A stretch of 64,000 bases of DNA from Crambe crambe (taxonomy: Eukaryota; Porifera; Demospongiae; Poecilosclerida; Crambeidae): NCBI GenBank assembly GCA_963924555.1, contig OZ004597.1, positions 2,374,404 through 2,438,403 on the forward strand, given 5' to 3'. Shown in pieces: positions 30,502 to 43,447 of this stretch (position 1 is the stretch's first letter; every line of letters starts with the position of its first letter). The position numbers and the translations under genes were made by a program. The notes beneath the pieces are model-generated. The model saw nothing but the letters and a program-made list of their open reading frames with translations. It ran no database searches and had not been told where the DNA came from.

Positions 30502-33500
30502 TTAGAAAGTCTGGGCATTCCTGCACACACCACACCCTAGAGCAAATTCCTCACCAGTAGGGGGGTGTTTCACATGCAAGGGACACTCGGTCCCCTCCAG
30601 CGGCTTGGCACACGGTCCCACTGGACACTGGGGAAGCTCGGACTTATCCATGCTCGTCAGACGCTGGAAGTCATCGTGACAAGGATTGCAGAAGTGGGTG
30701 GTGCCAAAGCAGAAATACACGGCCACCGAACAGCAATATCGACATTTGTACTCCAGGAAATCAGTTCCATGTTTGGGATAAACCTACAAGAAAATACTGT
30801 AAGTACAAAGTTCCTCAAGGACATCATATGTAGCACACTCACCTGCATTCCCCCACCCACGTTAGAGCAAGCTGGACAGACCAGTTCAGTTGGATCGTAG
30901 TCGTCATTAGCCGATATCTGCTCAGCACAATTAGCCTCCCCTCCACAGTAGGACTGCAACAAGGACATATATACACTTCAAAATGCTGTGACAAGTTCAT
31001 GGAGTGACTTGTGACATTGTGAGAAGATTTGTGGTCATTGAAAAAAAAAAGTCACTCATGAAACTTTGTCATTGGCAACATGAACTTGAGAAATCATCTC
31101 GACTTGAACTCGCTCACACAAGTTTAGTAGCCTAAAAAAAGGCCTGGGTGCAAGTTGGCTGCAACTTGAGAAGCTTCTCAGCATTGCGTAAAACCATAGT
31201 AAAAAGAACTTGTCATTTAAAACTTGCAACTTGAGAAGCTTCTCAAGTTTCACTTCATGGTCATTTGTAACTCAAGTTGTTTGCAGTTGTATACACCCAC
31301 TCCTAATCACAAATCCACCATTACAAGTCACATTCTTTTGGGGTTCTCACTCACCTTCTTGCACTTGTGGCACACATAGTAAGCATACTTCCACATGGCA
31401 TACTCCAGAGGCTTTTGGTAGAACTTAGAGGACGGTGAAGTAAGAGCCTCACTCTTCATCTGGTTCTCATACTCCAACCGCATCAGACATTTCCTCTTCA
31501 CGTCCTCATACAACTCAATCACTGGATCCAGCACATTTGCAAGCTTGGGGTGTCCAATGGGAGTGTTCTGTGTAGACAAATTAAGTTTAATGGTGATATT
31601 TTTTTTTCTCTCGCATTACACACAGACCATTTGTGTACTAAATTGAATTGTTGGTGATTGCTATGGAAATTTGATTTTCCAAAAGTATGTCACTATGTGT
31701 GCTTTGTGAAAAGCTGCACTTCTAATTTTAGATTTACAACTGGGGCTGCTAGGTTTTTGAAGCAATGAGTATCCGGAGGGCGGAAGAGTTGACAAGCATT
31801 TGTAATGTTAGATAAGTAATTATTATTAAATGAGTAATGAATGTCAGGAATGTGGCCTGAACCAACAAAGAAGAACAGAATACAACATGTCAATAACATG
31901 TCATATGTAGGTACCATGCTGAATTTAGGGCACTGAATTGATGATAAATAAGCACTGTAGATGAAGCCATTGGATACTATATATGGCTTCACTTCTGACA
32001 ACTCCTATCACAGCTATCCCTAGAGAGTTAGCATTGTCAGCTGACTAACTGGTAGTGAATGGTTTTCTTATGCCAGGAATTCCTAAAATTGATTATTAAG
32101 ACAGCGTCTGGAAGACTAAATCATATTTTTAACAATAATAATATTGCAATAAACAAAGTGCAAAAATTAACATGAGAACACAAAACTGTTGCAAATTTAA
32201 ACAATGGTTCCACTTACTAGAGTCCATAAACAATTTATCGTAAAAATAGCCATAGTATTTTTACACAAAATTTGACTCTGTTATGGACTTCATCTGCCAC
32301 TAACTTCATAGAATAGCGTAAGGGACATGTCTAGCAAGAGGAATTATCCCTAGCAAATGTTACGAATACTAACATCAAGGGAGTTTACCCAACTTCAGCT
32401 TTGCATGCATCACAGGATATGGTAAAGATCATACAACATTTTAACTTATGTACCAACTGACTTAGTTAGTTGGTCTTTCCTCCACCCCTCCTAAATCTCT
32501 CTCTACTCACCACACAGATGGAACAGAACATGAATCTGAAGGTGACCCTTGGTCCAGACCAACGCTTGGTCAGTGCATTACGACAGCAATGATAGTGGAA
32601 CACATGGCAACACTCCAACTACACAAATACAAATTGATAGACAGATTTAAAATAACACTCTGACACTCTATCATTATCCAGACATGATTACCTAATAGCA
32701 GTTTTGAATGTATAGCTGTAATAGAAAAACTGGTCAGACAAAGGCAAGAAATTGACTGGAAAATGTCCTGTGACTGATGTTATTGTGAGCACTGGCTTAT
32801 ATTCCTTTAACCACACCAAAGGGAAGGAAGCCATACGTATATAAAAATTAGCTAGTATACTCCAGAGAACTTCCCATGATTCACCTGCACACAGGGGCCA
32901 CATGAGAGACCTTCGGTGTAACATATACATATCATGCACATATCGTCGGCATCTTGCTTCAACTTGGCACTATCTGATACACAGCCATGGAGACAAAGCA
33001 AACAGATATCTTCTCCTTTCACTCCATTGCAAGGATGGCCGCAGGGAAGGGTCTTGTCACACACCTCTTCTGATCTCTCTATACACTCACTATCAGAACA
33101 GACATAACCGACAGGATGCAATGCAGTGTTACTAGTCGTGCCACAGAAACGACAAGCTCCTTTCCCACCTCCTAAATAAAGCATGCAAGGACTCTCAATA
33201 ATAAGGAATGTCACTTGATTGGCTTCATACCACTGCCACTCTCTTTGAACTCAATCATTCCCTTGAGGGTGCGGTAGTCTGCCAGAGCCATCGTCCAGTA
33301 CAGCTTGATCCGACCACACCCTTCATGGAGCTCTACCTTCACAGCCTCTTCTTCCTCTTTAAAGATCTAAATTTTTATCAAAATAATAATTATATACCTT
33401 TTTCTTTGTTGCCATTGATATACAGTGGCATACAATAGGGAACTAGCTAACTGCTTTGCATGTTATGTCAGATGATGACCTTAACCAGGTTGCTAGGCCT

Positions 33501-33788
33501 TCCAAGTAATCTACATGTTGTCAGCCAGTTGTTATTAGACAACTGGTACATACCAGTACAAGTCAACCTGGTACCAGAGCTACAGGCAATTTTTGTTTTC
33601 AACATGTCTGGAACACAATGCTGTCAAGTGGTATGCTACAGCTAGCTACTTCTACACACCTGTCTTTGATGGTCTTTGTTCTTTTTGCTGTAGTGGAGGA
33701 CACGGTCACACTCCCCACAGAGATTGCCACAACGGTCACACAGAATCAAGGCCTCTGTCTCTCCATCATCATGGTTATCACACAGAGG
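30502..33788 (-). other. MYCBP2: Left MYCBP2: zinc-binding and RCR catalytic module
   Basis: Seven exons encode the [17 protein letters not shown] zinc-finger segment, the CRFC...CDKTLPCGH segment, the RING and the tandem-cysteine (TC) domain. By remembered human numbering the relay Cys4520 (GEANC), Glu4534 (TELVC), catalytic Cys4572/Phe4573 (CFGTTHFC) and His4583 (CNPCH) are all present. Three changes set this copy apart from the right copy: VYPKHG for VCPKHG (30781 region) removes a conserved Cys, CMICICYTEG for CMICYTEG adds two residues in the first RING zinc knuckle, and CLLCLHGC for CLPCLHGC. Reading frames are intact across these exons. Confidence 0.85.
32680..32795. repeat. Family B repeat, specific to left copy
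   Basis: Matches 541-645. It sits in the intron 32619-32884; the corresponding intron of the right copy (60950-61229) lacks it and instead has a family D repeat, so at least one insertion followed the duplication. Confidence 0.6.
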
Positions 33789-36197
33789 CTAAACTGGCAC
33801 AATAAACCAGGTCACAAGTGCTCTGAGAATAGAGCAATAGTAATGTGTCCGACACACCCCATTGGAGTTCTACTACAACTGGAATGTACTGGATCTTCAG
33901 CTGGTCACTGAAACCATGGAGAAAATGGCCGGCTGATTTTGGGGTGCAGTATTCAAAACTCAATACTGTAATGTTCTAGCTGTAGCTATGGGTCCTTTCC
34001 TTCTAATGTTAGAGAAAAGTATTGCTATATACATTCTGCATGCATTAGGCCAGACATAATACAAGCAACACTAGAAGGTATCAAATTCCCACAGAATGAA
34101 TGAACTGCTCATTATTTGATGGCATAGCACCAGATTTGCACTGATTTCAAATACCAGACCAACAGAAAAATGGACAGCCAAACTGTAATTTTCCTGGACA
34201 TTTGTCCTGTGTCAGATTGTTATAATTGCCCCCACTACACTGAGTTGTGCTCAGTTGGTCCCAGCATATGCCACTTGGAAAAATCAGTAAGTTCCTATCA
34301 CTGGATTCATTTTTCAGCTGATCCACTGAGAAACGTCCGTGCAGCAATAAATATTCCCTGAATGCTTAGCTTGCCAATAAACATCAAGTGCACTCCTCCA
34401 GTGACTGGGAGATTGTACTAGATCCCAAAGATTCCAAAGAGATTCTTAGATTATGGATGTGTATGCTGATTAAAATTAATGATCCTTATACAGCCCATTA
34501 CTTAGCTTGCTTGGACTATATGAAACTCAACTGACCCAGACAATGAGCATTGAACATACCATACATACCTTTGATTTTGGTTTTCCATCCTTGCCTAGCC
34601 ACTGGCCTGAGGAGAGTGCTTCAGCATGCTCCTTATCTATCACACACAGTGCAGCCAGACAGAGCCAAAGCTGCATGGATAGTAACATAGTGTATATAGG
34701 CATCCTAATACATCAAATGACAGGCTCTTAGCTTAGGTCTGTGATCATAATTCAGCACACAACATATTTACTACAACTTATAGGCATAAACACATTTTAC
34801 AACTTACAGTCTGTGAAAACATTCCTGGAATGGGCATTCTAGCCTCTTCGTTGACTTTAGTGAGATGCAATACAGCCTGACCAATAGCTGACTTGGCATA
34901 TCCTTCCCACTGAGAACCCAACAAGCCTTCAATCATGTCCTTTAACAACTTCACTATCTCACTGGCTATTTCCTTGTCAATAGTACCTTTTAGGTACCAG
35001 CGTTGGGACTTGATAACAGTCTCCCCAGGGACAGGTTTGGGGTTGACGAGGTGTGCCAAGGTTAGTGCAGTGATATTGCTAGCACCTGTTAGAATCTGAA
35101 TGAGATTCGAAGAACGACCTTTGGCTTTGACCTGGACTGAGAGAGCTTTGGAGATGATGGCAAGGAAGCAGTCGAGCAGACCCAACTGGTTGATGGTGGT
35201 TGCTGAGCTGACAGCTTCGGCTATGGCACTGTAGCCAAGTGGGGGAAGGATGCGGACACTGATCATTGGAGCCAAGTTCTTGGGACCAATCACAGGAAGA
35301 ATCCTCCTTAATAGTGAGCATACCTATACATCAAAAAGAAGATTGGAATTTTAATAGATTCACATGACTATGTCAAACAACATTTTGTCATTTTTGCATT
35401 TACTCTGTTCACACGCATGTTGACATCAGTTGCTAAGTGTGCCTATTTCAAACTTCAAAAGACAAGACAAATTGGTAATTATACTTAATCACATGGGATA
35501 TGAAGCAGTATTGTGGGATCTAACCATCAAGTGGGATTTCTTGAATAGTATTCCTGTATTCCCCTTAAACTAGCTGTCCATTTAAAAATCTTACTTGAAG
35601 CTGTATGCGGAGGGTAGCAACATGAAGGAGAGTAAACAGATCTTGGACTAGCCGGTCTTGTTCAGCAAGGAAGCTACATCCAACATCCGACTGACTCAAA
35701 CCAATCAGCATGGAGAGTAGTTCGAAGCAGTAGGTGTCTGATTCTTGCTGCTCTGAGCTGTCCTTGGCACTGATGGAGGCTTCCATGCTGACCTGTTTGG
35801 CAGGCTTTGGGGGAGGGGCTTTGCTGCAAGCCACTTCCCATTCTTCCTTCATTCGGATCATTTCGGTGTGGACAGACTGTATGATGTGGACACATACCTG
35901 TACACATTAACCATCAAATCACATGTAATGTTCATGTTGTTAAAATGTTGTGAATATGAGATGCCAATCCCATGTATTGATGTGACATCATGAACATCCC
36001 ATTATAGAATTATATGTCTTCCAAGTTTATTCTTGATTCAGGACAGCTGTGTAAACAGCTTTATGTGAAACAATTTTCCTGTCTATCAGCCCTAACACAG
36101 CCCCTAACACAGCCATGTACTACTGCTGCCACACCACTGTTGCCATCACTACCACCACCACTGCTACCTCCACCACTGCCATTACCACCACTGTTGC

Positions 36198-36540
36198 CAT
36201 TACCTCCACCACTGCCATTAGCACCATCCCATCACTATCTGAATGGAGATGGTATGGCTACAAGAGTCTCTCTTTTTCGTCCTGATGAAGGGAGAGTGTG
36301 ACCCCCTCCTCAAGTGGCCATTCAAGTAAGTCAAGCATGCAAATATTAAGAGCTAAAGTCTTCATCTTTACATCAGACACATTGCAAGCATGTGGTGCAG
36401 ACCAGTGGAGTCCAGCTCCTTCCAGCAACCTCAGACTGACATGAATGTGGCCTCATGCTGTCCACAGTTTGCCAAACTCAACATCTTTGATGACGAGAGT
36501 ACGTCAAGAATGTTCATCAAATGTAAGATATTCCATCCCT
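36198..36540 (+). pseudogene. TRAF-type MATH domain fragment in MYCBP2 intron
   Basis: Inside the 1-kb intron 35898-36923, opposite strand to MYCBP2. Pieces of a TRAF-C/MATH domain: HYLNGDGMATRVSLF, then CDPLLKWPFK in another frame, then SSSFQQPQTDMNVASCCPQF and FIKCK. A microsatellite-like CACCAC stretch precedes it (36120-36230). It is broken and has no full gene around it. Similar pieces are at 47726-47914, 54005-54045 and 58530-58768. Confidence 0.75.
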
Positions 36541-37958
36541 GAGGCGCTGCACCAATTTCAAAACTATGTTACTCTGTATTCATGCTGTGCATGAATATAT
36601 ACCTCACACACACATACTCACTGGCAATATGTCACACCTAATGACTAAAAAGACCATCCGCCCCAGTTATTATTACAGATAACTAGAGTTAATACTCATT
36701 CTTTCCCATGACTTCATTAACTGCTTTGATCAGGAGAGAGGTATGCCCAGGTAACCTTGAGACAAAGTTCAGCACCTGTGTCCAGGGACCTAGCTAATGC
36801 ATTTTTTAACCTCTGATATAAAAGACAACTCAGACAAATCAACTCGTCTGTTATTGAGAGGCTCCACAATAACACTCGATAATATACAATTTCTTTGCTA
36901 TGCTACCCTCAGAATAACCATACCTGTTTCTGCAGTCCTGAGATGTTTCCTTTGCTGAATAAGATATCCACTACGTGCTCACGGACGTCTCCCTCCTTTC
37001 CCCCGTCTTTTTCTCCTTCCACTAATGGAGCCGAGTCAGGCTCCTCAACGCTCTCCTCGGGCTTGGCACTCAGCAAACCTCCAAATACCTGCATGTAGTA
37101 AAGAAATTCAAAAACCAAAGCAAGGTGATGGGCCAACTCCTGAAATAGTACAACTGCATTTTTTGTTGGGTACAAAGGCTAGATGGTACTATATATAAAT
37201 ACCGATCAAAAATGTTTCTCAGATATGCACTCTATGTTGTTGTTTTTTGAACTCTGAGCCATAGTTGAGATTCTGGTATGTTTAGCCTTAGCTTTTGTAA
37301 GCTTTTCTTACAGCAGATTGCAGTGATCTTGCAACATGAAATCCAGAATAGCAAAATCAAAATTTACATAGCCTCCTTCAAAATGACTTTGGAGTTGGGC
37401 TACTTGAAAGGAGGCTATGTAAATTTTGGTTTGCTGTTTTTGGATTTCCTGTTGCAAGATCACTGCAATCTGCTGTACATGGAACCACATACACCAGTAA
37501 GGTGGTCTTTGTGGTTCTAAAATACAAATTCTTATTGAGCGCAAACAGATTTAGTACCAAATGCAGCTACCTGTGAGGTCAAGGAGCGGAACACACGAAG
37601 GGCCTCTGCCTCGCAAGCCCTCTGCTGAGCCATGGCCACTGGGTAGGAGGAGTCTAGCAGCTTAACGGGAGGGGCTAACACCTGCACCTGCCTCACACGG
37701 ACCTTGTTCTGCTGGCCATCCACTTCAATACGAACTATCGAACAAGCTTCGGTTTCTGGAGGCACTATGAGGGTCTTCCAACCACAATGCATCATAGAGA
37801 GATTCACCTGTACAGGGATCAGAGAAAATCAATTACTTTCTGAAGAGAGCACTCCTTATATGAAGCTCACTAGTGTGCTCTATGGCCTGGCTGGTGGTCA
37901 CATAAGTGGTGCACTATGTCACACATGCAGGTGCACATGTGTTTGTAATCATGATCAC

Positions 37959-38625
37959 CTTGGCCACTTCTTTCAAACAGTCCTCTTCTTTTCCGGTGAA
38001 TAGAGTTACCTTCTCCACACGTTGCTGCAGTTAAAACAAAAATGCAACCTCTATGTCACAACTGGAATGGAGTACCAATAATGTCACATAACCAAAGTGC
38101 TTGTTAATAGGCATTTCCTGATACTGTCTCATGCTTATTCAGCTGACCACTACTAAGGTCAGTGAAGCATCACAAATACAGCCCTTGTTGCCAATGACAA
38201 CAGGAGGAATCACAGGCACCAACAATAAGTACCATGTTCTGTCCTCCAGCCAGTTTGTGTCAAGTAATAGGTAGTAATGACTGAGTTCATTCCCTTTGTA
38301 GCAAATTAGAGGAGGTGATCAGACAGACAGCTGGTAGAATATGTGTATAATGTTATAATGGTAGACTAATTAAGTTCCACACATTTAGGAATTTCCTTAC
38401 CCCAGCATCTTTTTGATTATCAATGTGGATAGCCACTCCAAAGATATGAATGGTGAACCCTTCAAAGGTGATGGTGATCTGCTTTGATTTGGCTCGAGGT
38501 TCGTCCCTGGATTCCCAAAAAGTCTCTGTTGACTTGTCAATGAGACTATTACTCATGGCCTCGTTGGAGGACACTTTCAATTTCCCACGGGATAAAATAT
38601 CTTCCATCAAGCAAGCATCCACTTC
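37959..38625 (-). other. MYCBP2: Left MYCBP2: DOC-like domain exons
   Basis: Exons 38401-38625 and 37959-38024. The segment SLIDKSTETFWESRDEPR and ITITFEGFTIHIFGVAIH match the MYCBP2 DOC domain as I recall it (NSTETFWESGDED). Next comes VEKVTLFTGKEEDC. Open and in phase. Confidence 0.85.
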
Positions 38626-39002
38626 CTGTCAAAAGTAACCTCACAATTAAGTAGGAATCAGGATGGACACTTCATCCATGTAAATATGGGTATCATTATC
38701 ACTGACTTTCCTTGCTACTGGGAAAGGAATTTTATCACCCAAACAAATATCTCTTACCACAAAATAATTAAGTGCCTATCAGAGGGGTACCCCATAATGT
38801 AGTAGCAATGATCAGTAACCCTCACCTTGAGGGCCCTATGATCCTGTCCCTCTTGTGGTGCCTCCTCAGGGAAGGACAGGGCCTTGCTGATATTGGAGAA
38901 CACGTTGCTTTGGAGGAGGAAAGAGTGATCCTGTGCTTGAAATCGAAGGTAGTAGCACTGCATTGCTTCCTGCTGGACTGCAGAACCCACTGGAAGCTAG
39001 AA

Positions 39003-39007
<5 letters not shown>

Positions 39008-39043
<36 letters not shown>
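39008..39043. repeat. (GA)n microsatellite beside acceptor
   Basis: GA on plus, (CT)n on the transcribed strand, just upstream of the exon 38826-38996. Confidence 0.95.
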
Positions 39044-39047
<4 letters not shown>

Positions 39048-39076
39048 GAATGGTGTAACATAGCAACCATATAATA

Positions 39077-39532
39077 GTTAGATAACGAGACCAAGGGATC
39101 TACGGTCTATTTAGAAACCCGAGAGCCCTGGGCTGTAGCGTCCCGAGCGCAGCGAGGGCGCTACTAAGGGCCCGAAGGTTTCTAAACAGACCGTAGATCC
39201 CGTTGGTCGAGGTGTCTAACTTATTTAGACTATAGCCAATCACTGGAGTTGTTTAACTTACTTCAACACACACTTGGAAACAATAACCATGGTTTTTAAA
39301 TGCAACAAACATGAATCAGAGCGCACCTAGAAACAATAACCGTGGCCACCGCGATGCGTTGCTAGAATTGGACCAATTGGAATGACCATCTTTACCGGGT
39401 TTACCTAGGGCAAGTGAATTCTAAGTGCTATAAGGCGTGATTCTAAGTGCCATAAGGCGTGATTCTAAGTGAATAGAATTCACCAAATGGACCAATCAGA
39501 TTCCTTGATTGTGACTAGCTATAGTCTAATGT
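39077..39532. mobile_element. Foldback MITE-like element
   Basis: The first 145 bp (39077-39222) is a near palindrome: GATCTACGGTCTATTTAGAAA on the left against TTTCTAAACAGACCGTAGATC on the right, around a GC-rich centre (GTCCCGAGCGCAGCGAGGGCGC). A second inverted pair, TAGACTATAGCCAATCAC (about 39226) and GATTGTGACTAGCTATAGTCTA (about 39510), frames the following 300 bp. No ORF. It lies in the intron 38997-39786 and is possibly two nested elements. Confidence 0.65.
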
Positions 39533-40869
39533 CTGCTCTATTCAAGGAGACAGAATGAAGATCAACATAGAAATGAAGATCTATATAAACATAGAAATTG
39601 AAGATCTATATAAACATAGAAATGACTGCACCACAGAGTTCATATCCTCATAGTCTACGAATCGGAAGGAATGAGGGAGTATATATTAACCAGATGTGTT
39701 GAAGACCTATCCATGAAACTCTGTGTAACTTCCCCCACATTTGTGTCTTGTGAACTAGCTTTGCATGCATGCATGCATGGTCTTACTCTTGGTATGATGT
39801 TGGCTGTAGTTCTGAGGAAAGAGTGGAACTGCCTGCGTAGCATCTGCAACATAACTCCAGCTCCGTCCAGTCCAGAGAGAGGATGTCTGCTCAGGAAGTA
39901 TTCCTCCACATCCAATGTCTGCACACAAATACAAGTTTGAAATAAACAGTGAAGCAATGAAATAATAGCTACAGATATAATTATAAGAATGTTTTGTTCA
40001 GTTGGCATCACAAGTGCTGATTCCAACTGAACAGGAGAGACACAACACAATGTCTTATTTACTAGGTGGAACAAATTCATAACCAATAGTGACCAGGCTA
40101 TTCACTATTGAGCTATTTCCCTGCCCTATTTTGACAGAATTGAAATAAATTTAAACTTGTATATTCTCAGTATACTGCTGTTCATCTTTGTATACTACAG
40201 TATACTCCTGTTTCTCTGTATACTAGAACACATGACCGATGCATAGTATACTGAGGTAGTTTATGTTTAAGTTTATTTCGTCCTGCCTGCCTATAAGAAA
40301 GGAGAAAAAATCCTTGAACTGCCTTATAACCAACTTTTATTGCATACTATTGGGTGAAACCAACTTTTGAGACCTCTTAGGCCAGGTAAAACAAATTCAA
40401 ATGCAATCATACATTATTTTCAAGGAATACACAAAGTTGTTTGGTGACTACATAATTACCCTGCCCACCTTATCACTCTTCTGGTCATTATCTCCTTCGT
40501 CTTTTGAGGCTTTGACCTTTGTGGCCATTTGCTGGATTGGGTGGCTAGCCAGAGCACAGTTGAATTTCCAAACTATATCATGGATAATGGATGGCTCCTT
40601 CACCTTGTTCAATAGCCACTCCAGAAACTAGTAAAAATGATAAAAGACTGGGTAAAGACAATAGACTCCAGTACCTGTCACATGCTATTACTAAACATAA
40701 TCACTCCCAAAAAATCAATTACTGTGCTCTCAAGCATGCAGTGTGCTTGAATTTATGCATAGTGTCAAGTTTCATCAGGGATCTTAACCATAAACACTCA
40801 GGAAGAATGGATGAACTTCTGGGGTTTCAGAGGTGCACAATAGAATCAACTGTCAGGGAAAGCAAGCAC

Positions 40870-41090
40870 TAATCCATCAATATAGAAATGCCAAAGTTAA
40901 GAAAATTCATATCCTTTAGCTAGAATATGCCATGTGGCACGATTGATTATTATGAATTTGAGTTCAGCCTATGGGTAGAGTTCTCTATAGAGTATTAATG
41001 GTGTGCTGTATTGCTATTCACATCGATCATAAAATAAGCTTGGTCTATGATGATGTGCAAAATTGAAAGTGAATCTATAGGGAAAGCAGG
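40870..41090. repeat. Family C repeat in MYCBP2 intron
   Basis: Second well-preserved copy of the repeat at 11585-11860 (TTCATATCCT, GAGTTCAGCCTATGGGTAGA, TGCTGTATTGCTATTCACAT in order), in the intron 40628-41111. Confidence 0.65.
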
Positions 41091-41111
41091 GTCTGTACAC
41101 ATTTTACTCAC

Positions 41112-43213
41112 TTCTAATGCAAATGTCCTGATTCCAGCAATTCTCATACTCTGCTTCATGGATACACGCAATCCGTCTAAGTCATGGTAGCGTAGCACGA
41201 ATGCCATGACCCTGCGATAACCCATGTCTTTATTGTCTGGATCACTCCTGGAACGCTTGTAGATCAATTGCCTGAGGTTCCTGGACGGCTTCACCATCAG
41301 AGAGCTGGGGAGTTGATCGGACGCGGTGGCAGTTACATCCAGTGTTTGCTGGTAATGGAGGGGATGTAAACCTTGAGAATCCTCCCCGGAGTCACTCATG
41401 TTTCTCTGTGGACCGTCACCTTTAGACTTCACTGCTTCGGATACAGAACGCATATACAATGGACGTTTCACGTTATCCAATAACTTTCCCTCACTTAAGG
41501 TGGTATTCGTGGACTCGACAGGGTGAAAATCTCGAGGGAGACTGTCTGATTTATCGAGGGGAGACGTAGCCTCGACTACAGGGCTTGATATTTGTCGCAC
41601 GAGATCAGTGCCTTCAGCAGTCATGAGTTCAGAGATTTCATCTGAGGAGTGGGAGGGGCACTATCACATGACCTGGAAATCTCCAATAGGAATTTGGCGT
41701 TTTGGATCATTCCTTGTATGGCTGTGATGACTAGAAGGTTGCAAGGCTTCCCGGGTTTCTTTGTCTTCACACGAGGCAGAGAGACAGATTTGACGGCTTT
41801 CTTCTTTGCATCATCTTTCATCACGATATATCGAGCATGGCAGTCCTTGCAAAGAAGGTACCACGTGCTCCCACCACGCCCCCCATCTCCGCAATTTCCC
41901 GCCCATCCAGAACAGAAAGTCCCACGGCTGTTGTAGCCCCAGCCATTGGCATGCTTGCCACAACCTGGATGCATATCCTTCATGTGATAAGTGACGGGAT
42001 CTGGATAACCTGGTCACATAACTCGCACATAGTCGATCCACCCCCAACTGGAGCAGCTACTTTCTTATCTTTGTCCTTCTTCCGTTTCTCAATTTCTTTT
42101 TTTTCTTGCTCGTAGCGCATCTGGAGCTCCTGGGACATTTTGGGGACTTTGGGTGAGGGAAAAGGAAGGGAAGAAGATTCGGTTACTCGTACTGAAATCT
42201 CATCCCAAAAGGTGACAAGATGGCTGAGAGTCGGTGGAAGCAGAGACTTAGAATCTTTGGCCGTATCCTCCTTTTCATCAACTTTGGTCTTGTCTCCTTC
42301 TTCAGATCTTGTTTTACCTCCTTCCTCAGATCTTAATTGTCTTACCTCCTCCTCCTGAAGCCACACTTTCTTCATCTTTTCTAACTTCTTGCTCTTCAGA
42401 TCTCTTCTCTTCATCTTCCTTTTCTGTCTCTTTGAGAGAACCTGCAGCAACATGTCGAAGCTCCTTCATCAATTCCGGACAGAACTTGAGGAAAGTAGCA
42501 GAAGCCATGGCATCATACAAAATCTCTTGCCATAAGAAAGCAGCAAAAATAGCTCTCTGACATTCGGCTACAGCTGGTGACAGTGCTTGCTTTACAGCAG
42601 TAGGAGGAGTCTTTGGTGGCTCTGAAGGCTTTTTATCTTCATCTTCTTTCTCCTCTTGACTGGATTCTTCTTGATTCTTATCTTTCAAATCCAAATTGGT
42701 TTCCTTCTTGCCATCGTCATTAGGGGACTGTGATCTCCTTCGCCTTCTTGAGGATCGTGTAGAGAGCTTTACCTTAGGATAGTGAGCTAGCTTTTCCGAT
42801 AGAGGCTTCTTACCGCTCTCCTTCTCTTTGGCTTTCCCACCAGCAGGAGAAGAGCCAAACTTGAAGGGCTTAGGGCCGAAAGCTGGAGGCTGAGCCGAGT
42901 CTTGAGAGCCAAATTGGAGTTTAACTGGTTTGGAAGTCCCAAACTGAAATACAGAGGGCAGCGGTGAACCAAATACAGATTACTGGGAGGTTCCGAATAC
43001 AGAAGCTGCCGTTGGGAAGAGAGCTGTTTTAGCGACTTCGGCAGGTTTTGCAGTGTCCACTACTTGCGATTTGTAGCTGTGGTCACCTTCTGCTGCAAGA
43101 AACATGCGTCCACTAAGACCTACGGCAAGTGTCCAAGCCTCAGTATCCGAATCACAGTACTTAGATACACTCTCCTTAGAAAGCTTCAACCAAATTCCAT
43201 CATCATTTTCAAC
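41112..43213 (-). other. MYCBP2: Left MYCBP2: long linker exon with breaks
   Basis: A 2.1-kb exon by homology: VENDDGIWLKLS (SH3-like), an FG-rich stretch (SVFGTS, SVFGSP, QFGTSK), ALSPAVAECQRAIFAAFLWQ, LVTFWDEISVRVTESS, CELC then VTYHMKDMHPGCGKH, FCSGWAGNCGDGGRGG, and VMAFVLRYHDLDGLRVSMK. The order matches the human region upstream of the DOC domain. The frame is interrupted by an in-frame TAA (42980-42982) in the FG stretch and by single-base-type shifts near 42340, 42010 (between CELCD and GYPDPVTYHM) and 41650. Short introns do not explain these by phase. Confidence 0.8.
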
Positions 43214-43447
43214 CTAATAAACCATTATAATGATAAGGACATTATTACGTAATAATGATTGCTGAGCTAGACTCTCAATATGTACCTGTACACATTTAAT
43301 GGAGGGAGAAAAGCAAGTCCCTCCAAAGGGACTCTATAGAATGCTACTCTATCCTATAGAAGCTCAATCATATGTACCTCTTCTATAGCCCTCCAGAAGG
43401 ACTTTATAGAATGCTACTCTATCCTACAGAAGCTCAATCATATGTAC

